A DNA stretch of 27,719 bases from DATGFK01 sp040007395 (GTDB lineage Bacteria > Chloroflexota > Anaerolineae > Aggregatilineales > UBA2796): NCBI GenBank assembly GCA_040007395.1, contig JBDTVG010000140.1, forward strand, positions 1 through 27,719, written 5' to 3'. Shown in pieces: positions 8,894-14,996 of this stretch (within the stretch, counting starts at the first letter, position 1; each line of letters begins with the position of its first letter). The notes beneath the pieces are model-generated. The model saw only the letters and a program-made list of their open reading frames with translations. It did no database searches and was not told the origin of the DNA. A program made the translations under genes and the position numbers.

Positions 8894-9364
8894 TTGGAAA
8901 CACCACTTGAACCACCAGATGACACGCCAGCGGAAGAACAGCATGAGCAAGACACGATCCCTGAGCCAGCCAACTCACTAGACGATACGAAGCCCGTTCA
9001 ACATGTTGTCATGGAGGGGGAGCCGCCTGTAAGCGAAGATGATACGAAGCCCACACATCATCTCATGTTTGAGGCAGAGCCAGCCATCGCGCAGGATGAC
9101 ACTAAACCGCGCCGACTGCTGCCCAAAAAGTATGTCCCCAATAATCGTCGGCCTGCCTACCCCGACCCCGATAACCCGTATGCAGGGTTGTTCCCGCCGC
9201 CTAAACCTGACGATGCCGACTACTTTGAAAGCGACTTTGCGCAAGGTGACACTCCGCCATCGGGCACGACTCCGGTCAACCGGGCGTTCAACGGTAATGA
9301 TCAGGCAGAACAGCACGATGAACCACAAGAAAACGAAGTTGAGTCAGACTCGCCGGATAACTAA
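8894..9364 (+). CDS. small acidic, disordered protein with DDTKP repeats
   Basis: I do not recognise this protein. The likely start is TTG 8894, with GGAG at 8881-8884; there is no ATG nearby and the longer frame from 8801 overlaps the M15-like gene. The 156 residues lack a signal peptide or membrane segment and are rich in Asp, Glu and Pro, so most of the chain should be unstructured. DDTKP occurs at residues 30-34, 49-53 and 68-72, exactly 19 residues apart, with a shorter DDTP at 9-12. Between copies the pattern is hydrophobic/Met, then E-x-E-P. A basic patch (RRLLPKKYVPNNRRP, about 73-87) follows the repeats. It sits 47 bases after the M15-like gene. The function is unknown; the Thr in each repeat could be a phosphorylation site. 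Confidence 0.6.
   Translation: METPLEPPDDTPAEEQHEQDTIPEPANSLDDTKPVQHVVMEGEPPVSEDDTKPTHHLMFEAEPAIAQDDTKPRRLLPKKYVPNNRRPAYPDPDNPYAGLFPPPKPDDADYFESDFAQGDTPPSGTTPVNRAFNGNDQAEQHDEPQENEVESDSPDN
8981..9109 (+). repeat. 57-bp in-frame tandem repeat encoding DDTKP units
   Basis: The repeat has a 57-base period: two complete units plus the DDTKP start of a third, beginning at 8981, 9038 and 9095. Codons have drifted (gat/gac, acg/act, aag/aaa) while the DDTKP core is identical, which suggests selection on the protein rather than a recent slippage event. Confidence 0.7.
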
Positions 9365-9428
9365 TCGCGCCTGATCGTGCTTGCCTGACGCTTGCAGCTT
9401 CGGTCTCTCATCGTGGACTCATGGGGGA

Positions 9429-9457
9429 TTGGCGGTAATTTTGGTACGCTGTATAGA
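9429..9457 (+). promoter_or_regulatory. sigma70-type promoter for the sugar dehydrogenase
   Basis: TTGGCG at 9429-9434 and TATAGA at 9452-9457 are separated by 17 bases. The start codon is 27 bases downstream, with AGGA at 9473-9476 as ribosome site. This implies that the dehydrogenase is transcribed separately from the genes before it. Confidence 0.55.
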
Positions 9458-9484
9458 TAGTGGCACGCATATAGGAAGATACAA

Positions 9485-10669
9485 ATGCTTGATCAAAAAC
9501 GGCTCAGGATAGTATTGGTTGTACTGGTAATCGTCCTAATGACGGGCATGACAATCGGAACACAGCAACCTGCTAGTGCTCAAAGCACCGCCGTTGGCAA
9601 CCTCAAGATCGGCCTACAACCTTTTCTAGACGGATTCGATAACCCAACTGGGATCTCAAATGCCAATGATGGCAGCGGACGGCTGTTCATTGTCCAAAAA
9701 GCGGGCAGTATTATTATCGTTCGTGACGGCAAGAAAGTTGCTACGCCGTTCCTCGATATTACTTCTTTGATCGATTCGGGACAGTCGGAACGTGGGCTGC
9801 TTTCGGTTGCTTTCCACCCGAAGTACAAGGACAACGGGTTGTTCTTTGTATACTATACTGCCCCCGGCGGTGACGTAACCATTGCCCGCTACAAAGTGTC
9901 CAGTAATCCCGACGTTGCCGACCCCGGATCAGCAAAAATCCTGCTGACTCAAGTACATCCACGTATTAATCATAACGGTGGTCAGGTGATGTTTGGCCCC
10001 GATGGTTATCTATACATGGGGTTGGGCGATGGCGGCGGTGGCGGCGACCCAGATCGCAATGGACAAAATCCCAAAACGCTACTTGGTAAACTACTGCGTC
10101 TCGATGTAGATAACGGCGATCCCTATGGCATTCCTGCCGACAATCCATTCGCCACGAACAAAGCCGGGGGTCGCCCCGAAGTCTGGGCAATTGGCTTACG
10201 CAATCCTTGGCGCTTCTCGTTTGATCGCGGCACAGGCGACTTATACATTGCCGATGTGGGTCAAAACGACTTCGAAGAAGTAGATGTTGTGAAAGCTGGT
10301 AACACAGGACTGCTTAATTTTGGCTGGAACACCACCGAAGGGCTGCACTGCTATCCCGCTGGCGCACAATGCGATCAATCGAAGTTTATACAGCCTGTGG
10401 CGGAGTATGATCATTCGTTGGGCTGCTCGATCTCAGGCGGCTTTGTGTATCGCGGCGCTGCTTACCCAGTGCTGCGCGGAACCTACTTCTACAGCGACTA
10501 TTGCAGCGGGCGGATCTGGGGCTTGCAGCAAGCGAACGGCTCTTGGCAATCTGCTATCTTGATGCAAGGGGCGGGATCGGTCAGTACCTTTGGCGAGGAT
10601 GAAGCCGGCGAACTCTATGTTGCTGACTTGAGCAAAGGCACGATCTCCAAACTGGTAGCGCAGGGGTAG
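9485..10669 (+). CDS. PQQ-type glucose/sorbosone dehydrogenase family protein, secreted
   Basis: This 394-aa protein has a signal peptide (basic head, hydrophobic 9-25, cleavage near ASAQS) and a six-bladed beta-propeller of the GSDH family (PF07995, soluble aldose sugar dehydrogenases). Visible signatures are the blade-1 FIVQKAGSIIIV, SERGLLSVAFHP (101-112), INHNGG with the proposed catalytic-base His163, MFGPDGYLYMGLGDGG, and WAIGLRNPWRFSFD. The family oxidises sugars or other polyols with PQQ and calcium in the extracytoplasmic space, feeding electrons to the respiratory chain. Some members lack PQQ, and no PQQ biosynthesis gene is in this window. It has its own promoter and ends 8 bases from the convergent glycosyltransferase. 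Confidence 0.88.
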   Translation: MLDQKRLRIVLVVLVIVLMTGMTIGTQQPASAQSTAVGNLKIGLQPFLDGFDNPTGISNANDGSGRLFIVQKAGSIIIVRDGKKVATPFLDITSLIDSGQSERGLLSVAFHPKYKDNGLFFVYYTAPGGDVTIARYKVSSNPDVADPGSAKILLTQVHPRINHNGGQVMFGPDGYLYMGLGDGGGGGDPDRNGQNPKTLLGKLLRLDVDNGDPYGIPADNPFATNKAGGRPEVWAIGLRNPWRFSFDRGTGDLYIADVGQNDFEEVDVVKAGNTGLLNFGWNTTEGLHCYPAGAQCDQSKFIQPVAEYDHSLGCSISGGFVYRGAAYPVLRGTYFYSDYCSGRIWGLQQANGSWQSAILMQGAGSVSTFGEDEAGELYVADLSKGTISKLVAQG

Positions 10670-10677
10670 TTAACCCT

Positions 10678-11934
10678 TTATTGCTCATGTTCGGGCGCAG
10701 TTTGCCCTTCGACAACTTGTAGCATTAACGTAGCGGCGTAGGCGGAGCCACCCAAATTAGCGAAGTCTGTGGCCCACTGCGCCGCGTTGGTGATCACGGC
10801 AGTATCTCGTGTTACGGCACGGATCGCGGGCAGCAACTGACCGTTGCGTACATCATGGGCGCTCAAGTTGAGGCCAACTTTGGCTTGTGCCACCCGTTTG
10901 GCCTGACCACGTTGATCGGCGGCATGGGGTACACACACCTGAGGAACACCTTGAATCAACGCCTGATGAGTTGTCCCCATGCCGCCATGATGTACGATCA
11001 CCTTGAGGCGCGGGAACAGGTGATCGTAGTCGATCCAGTTGAGTAAGCGTGTGCCGGGTGGCAGCGCTGCCTTGAGTTTCGCTTTTTCCTCTGGCTCAAT
11101 CGGGTTGCGACCTAACGCAATAATTGGCAGCAAGCCCAGCCGATGACAAGCTTGTGCCGCCCAGCTAAAAAAGCCCAGATCACCCGTAAATGTGCTGCCC
11201 AGCGTGATAAAGGCCAGTGGCGTATCTAATGGGATGGCGCTAAGCCAGTCGGGGGGCGGTGTGGTTGGTGCGGTTGGCATTCCACCGACAAAGCGTGTCT
11301 GCGGCAAGAAATCGGGATCGGATTGATACCATTCGCGGCTAAAGTAGCTGACGTGCAAGTAGGGACTCTGTACCGAAGGCGCAGCGCCACCCGAAAAATT
11401 GATCGCCCGCAAGCCAAGCCGCTGCTTGAGATTGGCGATCCGTTCGTGGCTAATGCGGCTCAAGTCCGACTGAACCGCGTACATATGCTCCTCGTCGAGG
11501 GGTTGACCAGCAGGCCAGCCCGCGACAATCAAGGGCACAGATAACGCTTCGGCGGCGAAAGCAGCCGCACTCAAAAATGGATCGGTGACGATGGCAAATG
11601 GTTTGCCGCGTGACTCGGCAAGCGCGACAATTGCTTCTACGGCGGGCGGGATAATATCCTCGCTCAACCACGTATCCAACGCACGACGATAGCGGATAAA
11701 CATCCCCTCAGCAGGTTTGAGCAACTTCGGGTCGGGCATGGGCGGCGGAGGCCATAGCCAGCCCGTTTCTGCAATCGCCGCGAATTCGATCCCCGCCAGC
11801 GCTGGGGCAATAGCAGGCTGCGAAATCCAGAGGACACTGTGTCCAGTATCACGCAGCGTTTGCGCGGTCTTTAACATCCCGCCCCAGTCGAGATGACCCG
11901 ACAGTGGCGCACTGACAAACCAGAACGAAGCCAT
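10678..11934 (-). CDS. GT1-family (UGT/MGT-like) glycosyltransferase
   Basis: The 418-aa length and two-domain GT-B layout fit family GT1, which transfers sugars from nucleotide donors to small hydrophobic acceptors such as lipids, macrolides or sterols. The N-terminal acceptor domain begins FWFVSAPLSGHLDW with the conserved His14. The C-terminal donor domain carries HHGGMGTTHQALIQGVPQV (about 315-333) and PHAADQ, the nucleotide-sugar binding signature. No signal peptide or membrane helix is present. ATG 11934 has GGGAAG about 8 bases upstream. It is convergent with the sugar dehydrogenase and downstream of the PAS gene, which has its own terminator, so it probably has its own promoter. The acceptor is unknown. 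Confidence 0.88.
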   Translation of the reverse strand: MASFWFVSAPLSGHLDWGGMLKTAQTLRDTGHSVLWISQPAIAPALAGIEFAAIAETGWLWPPPPMPDPKLLKPAEGMFIRYRRALDTWLSEDIIPPAVEAIVALAESRGKPFAIVTDPFLSAAAFAAEALSVPLIVAGWPAGQPLDEEHMYAVQSDLSRISHERIANLKQRLGLRAINFSGGAAPSVQSPYLHVSYFSREWYQSDPDFLPQTRFVGGMPTAPTTPPPDWLSAIPLDTPLAFITLGSTFTGDLGFFSWAAQACHRLGLLPIIALGRNPIEPEEKAKLKAALPPGTRLLNWIDYDHLFPRLKVIVHHGGMGTTHQALIQGVPQVCVPHAADQRGQAKRVAQAKVGLNLSAHDVRNGQLLPAIRAVTRDTAVITNAAQWATDFANLGGSAYAATLMLQVVEGQTAPEHEQ

Positions 11935-12023
11935 GATTAAAACTTCCCACTGAACGACCTTGTCGCTTATTTTAAGCCTTGTTAACTCCGTGTGCTGTGA
12001 CTTTTGTACGATTCAATGATCCC

Positions 12024-12052
12024 CTAATAAAAAGCCGCCCTTGATGGACGGC
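12024..12052 (-). terminator. intrinsic terminator of the PAS-protein gene
   Basis: On the minus strand a 7-bp stem (arms 12046-12052 and 12034-12040, one G-U pair) with a 5-base loop is followed by a run of five T. It lies about 50 bases past the stop of the PAS gene. Confidence 0.8.
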
Positions 12053-12099
12053 GCAGCGGCGTGATTGGCGTTGTCTAGTGAAAAAACGAGATACAGGCG

Positions 12100-12756
12100 T
12101 TAGACCGTGCGCGAAAGCTCATCCTGCATCTTGGCAATAATTGCCTGCATTTCGCTGTAGTCGGCCCTACGCTGAACCATATCTTTGAGATAATCAAGGC
12201 TGCTGCGGGTAAATTCAGTCACACGCTCCAACACCTGAGTGCGTTCACTAAGTTGTGTCTGAAATTTACGCTTGCTAGTGATGTTGCACAGCATGATCTC
12301 GGTACCGACAAAGTTATCCTCAGCGTCCTTGCTTGCTACACTGGAGCAAGCGACAAAGATCGGGGCTTTGTCACGATTATAAAGATTCAACTCACGTTCG
12401 CGCACAAAACCGTTTTCGCGCACATCTTTGAATAGCTGCTGTGCGTCTTCCTCAGAGTTCCACATGTAACTGGGCAGCGGCTTGCCGAGCAGTTCAGCGG
12501 GGTCTTCAATGTTCATCATTTTGAGAAAATATGGATTGGCGTAGACGACACGTCCCTGCACATCGGTAAACACAATCCCATCGTGGGCATTGTGATGGAA
12601 GTTTAGATCCGCCATCGCACGGGTTAAAAAGTTCTTTTCCATCAAAACACTAACAAAAGCGGCCTGCGTGGACTCTAGTTGACGGCGAAGGTTTTGAACA
12701 TCTTCGCTCATCGTCTCTGGAATTTGTGTTTCGGTAGCTTGTACTGTTGTGGACAA
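12100..12756 (-). CDS. stand-alone PAS-domain protein
   Basis: The start is TTG 12756, supported by AGGAGAT at 12768-12762 with 5 bases between. The frame remains open further upstream but without a site. The 218-aa product has a short coiled-coil-like N-terminus (about 20-50) and a PAS domain at about 52-165 (DGIVFTDVQGRVVYANPYFLKMM...ELLGKPL...CNITSKRKFQ). It ends with a second helical stretch rich in charged residues. There is no kinase, cyclase, EAL/GGDEF or DNA-binding output domain. PAS domains sense ligands, redox or light, or mediate dimerisation, so this is probably a sensor or adaptor acting through a partner encoded elsewhere. It is transcribed alone. A deleted insertion sequence lies just upstream. 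Confidence 0.8.
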   Translation of the reverse strand: MSTTVQATETQIPETMSEDVQNLRRQLESTQAAFVSVLMEKNFLTRAMADLNFHHNAHDGIVFTDVQGRVVYANPYFLKMMNIEDPAELLGKPLPSYMWNSEEDAQQLFKDVRENGFVRERELNLYNRDKAPIFVACSSVASKDAEDNFVGTEIMLCNITSKRKFQTQLSERTQVLERVTEFTRSSLDYLKDMVQRRADYSEMQAIIAKMQDELSRTV

Positions 12757-12779
12757 AATAGATCTCCTATTGCTTAAAC

Positions 12780-12805
12780 GAGGTTGCAATGAGTTGGTCA
12801 ACCTC
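12780..12805 (-). promoter_or_regulatory. inverted repeat in the leader of the PAS gene
   Basis: Seven-base arms at 12780-12786 and 12799-12805 are perfectly complementary. They lie between a minus-strand TATAAT (12818-12813) and the ribosome site of the PAS gene. They could form a leader hairpin or be an operator. No matching -35 at 17 bases is evident. Confidence 0.4.
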
Positions 12806-12858
12806 AATATTAATTATAGTAGTATTTCCTCAAAAAGGGCTAGCTGTAGGTCAATCTT

Positions 12859-12865
12859 TCAGGTG
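12859..12865. repeat. target-site duplication, left copy
   Basis: TCAGGTG directly abuts the left inverted repeat and recurs at 13326-13332 directly after the right one. The G-run makes the exact length ambiguous (7 to about 10 bases). Confidence 0.75.
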
Positions 12866-12888
12866 GGGGTGCATTTCAAAAAAGTTCT
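12866..12888. repeat. left terminal inverted repeat of the IS remnant
   Basis: These 23 bases are the exact reverse complement of 13303-13325. They begin GGGG and contain a run of six A. Confidence 0.9.
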
Positions 12889-12890
12889 GG

Positions 12891-13267
12891 CTAGGCAGCA
12901 GCGTGCCAAGGGTCATCAAATGAGTGGTCAAGCCGTGCTGCACGAATGAGCACCATGGGTTGGGCACCCTCGCGGTTCCAGGGCATTCCGGCTCCGGTTA
13001 ATCGACTTTTGAATGGTTTGAGGGCACTTTCGACAGTGGCAGAACCAATCGGTAGGCCATTTTCAGGGAATTCGTGATACTGCATTCGGCGTGGGCGGCT
13101 AGCATCTCTTGGAGCGCGATTTCGCGCACGTGCTGCCCTAGCCCTACGGCGGTTGCTTCGATTTCGTCGAGCGTTTTTCGTTGGCTGGCTTGGTATTGCC
13201 CAACCAAGCCTGTGATCTCTTCGTCCATTTTCGCTCGTATTTTTGCTTCTAGTTCTTCTGGGCTCAT
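12891..13267 (-). pseudogene. transposase remnant, N- and C-terminal pieces in different frames
   Basis: The first piece starts at ATG 13267 (MSPEELEAKIRAKMDEEI...) and is recognisably helical up to about residue 60. The second piece, in another frame, covers about 13085-12891 and reads QYHEFPENGLPIGSATVES then GMPWNREGAQPM and LDHSFDDPW. This matches the usual ending of ISKra4-type transposases (GxPIGSGxVE...GMRW...GAQ). The junction is near 13085. A full transposase of this kind is several hundred residues long, so most of the catalytic core has been removed by an out-of-frame deletion. Neither piece can be active. Confidence 0.75.
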
Positions 13268-13302
13268 GGTTTTTTTTCTCGTTACCTTGACTCTACTCCC
13301 TT

Positions 13303-13325
13303 AGAACTTTTTTGAAATGCACCCC
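13303..13325. repeat. right terminal inverted repeat of the IS remnant
   Basis: This is the exact reverse complement of the left repeat. It is followed at once by the second TCAGGTG copy (13326-13332). Confidence 0.9.
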
Positions 13326-13332
13326 TCAGGTG

Positions 13333-13497
13333 GGGAGGGGCAAAGGACTATCGACGGCACAGTTTGCATCGATAGCGCCGGCTACCCGATGCGTTGCGCC
13401 CCATCTTACTGGTTGGTCTGTTCGTTGACTATCTGGTGGTTGGCTCATACTTCCACTATAGTTCTGCCCTTGCGCTTCGCTTCTTGGGGGGATGTAT
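13333..13497. other. intergenic, no gene seen
   Basis: Between the IS remnant and the EamA promoter I see no coding pattern. A 7-bp inverted repeat (13348-13354 with 13369-13375) is the only structure noted; short open frames here have no ribosome site and no family resemblance. Confidence 0.5.
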
Positions 13498-13526
13498 TTG
13501 CACCACATCGCTAAATATGTTATACT
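13498..13526 (+). promoter_or_regulatory. strong sigma70 promoter with extended -10, for the EamA gene
   Basis: TTGCAC at 13498-13503 and TATACT at 13521-13526 are exactly 17 bases apart. TG at 13518-13519 forms an extended -10. The predicted start near 13533 would leave a leader of about 165 bases before the coding region. Confidence 0.7.
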
Positions 13527-13567
13527 AATCGATTAAGAACTCTGTGCAAACTCTAAATTTACCGAGT

Positions 13568-13676
13568 TAACCTACATCCTACCACCCCCGACAGATAAAC
13601 AGGTTAGGCCGCTCAGATGGATTTGCAACCCTTGTGGAGCGCATCCCTTGAGTGTTTTCGGGCAAGGGGTGCGCTT
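13568..13676 (+). promoter_or_regulatory. structured 5' leader of the EamA gene, candidate cis-regulatory RNA
   Basis: A 6-bp helix (13568-13573 with 13601-13606) precedes a long hairpin: 13638-13650 pairs with 13663-13675 over 13 positions with one G-U, around a 12-base loop. CCCTTG occurs twice upstream (13629-13634 and 13645-13650), and either copy can pair with CAAGGG at 13663-13668. GAGCG at 13637-13641 can also pair with CGCTC at 13610-13614, so alternative folds exist. It does not match a riboswitch class I can name. Confidence 0.45.
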
Positions 13677-13699
13677 CATAAATTTTATGGAAATACTTA

Positions 13700-14653
13700 G
13701 TGACTAACCTCGAAGTTTCGGTGTCTGCCCAATCTGGGGAAACAGTTACTCCCGCTTCATCCACCGCCAACTCGATCACCCACCGTTTTACGTGGATGGA
13801 TCTGTGGATGCTGCTGCTGATGGTTATCTGGGGAACGAATATCGTTATCCTCAAGTCAGCGCTGACTGTACTGCCACCCTTTGTCCTCAACGGCGTGCGA
13901 TTCACTTTTGCAACGTTTGCGCTTGGGATCATTTTCAAGTGGCAAGGGCTGCCGATTGCCTTGCCGCGCCGTGATTGGCTCCCCGTGATTGGGCTGGCAT
14001 TTCTGGAACAACCGGTTTATCAGGCCGTCTTTCTTTATGCGCTGCGACTGACTACCGTTGCCAATAGTGCGCTGCTAGGAACCACCGCGCCGATCTGGGT
14101 GGTGCTGTTCAATGCGTGGCGTGGACATGATCGGTTGCGTCGTCGTGGAAGTTTGGGGGTGCTGCTTGCGTTTTTGGGGGTAGTGGTTGTTATTGTCAGT
14201 CGTGACAAAGTGGCGATTGGTGGCGACACCCTATCCGGTGATGTGCTAACGTTGGTGGGATCGGCAATTTTTGCCAGCGCCATGTTGATGTCGCGGGGGC
14301 TGCTTCAACGTAACACGCCCAGTGCCATCGCTTTCTGGATTACCGCGTGGGGGGCGATCTTTCAGGTGGCTTTTTCTCTGCCAGAATTGGTACGGTTGAA
14401 CTGGTCGGCGGTGCAACCGAGTTTGCTAATTGCCGTATTCTATTCGGGGGTCGTTTCGATTGGCATTGGCACGTTGATCTGGAGTCAGGCGATCAAACGT
14501 TTGGGTACAGGCCGCACGGCAATTTACACCTACCTAGAACCAGTCGTCGCCTCTAGTGCGGCAATCGTAGTGCTGCACGAATTGTTCACACCGTGGTTGG
14601 CGATTGGTGCAGTGATGGTATTATGTGGTGTCTTGTTGGTGCAGCGCGGCTGA
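13700..14653 (+). CDS. DMT-superfamily EamA transporter
   Basis: This 317-aa inner-membrane protein has about ten hydrophobic segments in two EamA repeats (about 33-165 and 180-312). The first repeat begins MLLLMVIWGTNIVILKSAL; near the end of the second is IYTYLEPVVASSAAIVVLHE, the typical EamA signature with conserved Pro and Glu. Family members export amino acids, nucleosides, drugs or other metabolites; the substrate cannot be read. The start is GTG 13700. The ribosome site is weak (GGA at 13689), and no better start precedes the first helix. It stands alone, with a strong promoter and a long structured leader, so it may be regulated by its substrate. Confidence 0.88.
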   Translation: MTNLEVSVSAQSGETVTPASSTANSITHRFTWMDLWMLLLMVIWGTNIVILKSALTVLPPFVLNGVRFTFATFALGIIFKWQGLPIALPRRDWLPVIGLAFLEQPVYQAVFLYALRLTTVANSALLGTTAPIWVVLFNAWRGHDRLRRRGSLGVLLAFLGVVVVIVSRDKVAIGGDTLSGDVLTLVGSAIFASAMLMSRGLLQRNTPSAIAFWITAWGAIFQVAFSLPELVRLNWSAVQPSLLIAVFYSGVVSIGIGTLIWSQAIKRLGTGRTAIYTYLEPVVASSAAIVVLHELFTPWLAIGAVMVLCGVLLVQRG

Positions 14654-14996
14654 GACTGTACAGACTGCACAAAACGAGTTTCGTTAAAGTTTTGTAAAAA
14701 CTTGTCCTCATTTGAAGCGAAGTTATATCAAATCCATATCAAATGTGCACTCTATGCAATCTCTAGGGGTTACAACGATGATAACGTTTCCGGAACGTCA
14801 CCAACTTGCACATTGATTTTAGAACATTTAATTGTTAAAATTGGCGCAATCTTTGAAACGGCAGTAAAATTACTTTTTTGCGGCAAGAAAAAATAACGGA
14901 TCGAGTGATTCGTTAAGAATGTGTTGATTATATTTACGAAATTTATGTTTAGTTAATAGTGTGTGCAGGGAAAATATTTTAGCGGGGACCTAATTC
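14654..14996. other. AT-rich intergenic region upstream of the NYN gene
   Basis: I see no convincing gene in these 343 bases. A 64-codon frame at 14702-14896 lacks a ribosome site and protein-like composition. An AT-rich hairpin (14669-14675 with 14689-14695) follows the EamA stop. An inverted repeat with arms ACGTT/AACGT lies at 14784-14798, just upstream of the promoter at 14813-14841. Confidence 0.5.
14813..14841 (+). promoter_or_regulatory. candidate sigma70 promoter for the NYN-domain gene
   Basis: TTGATT at 14813-14818 and TAAAAT at 14836-14841 are separated by 17 bases. The inverted repeat at 14784-14798 would lie just upstream of the -35. The leader would be about 150 bases. The region is AT-rich, so a chance match is possible. 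Confidence 0.4.

Larger units (their letters stand above)
12866..13325 (-). mobile_element. 460-bp internally deleted insertion sequence, probably ISKra4 family
   Basis: Perfect 23-bp terminal inverted repeats lie at 12866-12888 and 13303-13325, starting GGGGTGCATTTC, and are flanked by a direct TCAGGTG duplication. Inside, on the minus strand, are an intact transposase start (ATG 13267) and a typical transposase end running almost to the left repeat, but the middle is missing. The end reads GLPIGSATVES...GMPWNREGAQ, which resembles the conserved C-terminus of ISKra4-family transposases. The element cannot move by itself, but its ends look intact, so a full-length relative could mobilise it. 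Family assignment is from memory of the C-terminal motif; the element structure is seen directly. Confidence 0.85.

Noticed and set aside
14702..14896. 64-codon small ORF in the AT-rich region
   Set aside because: No ribosome site, AT-driven composition, and it overlaps the proposed promoter of the NYN gene.
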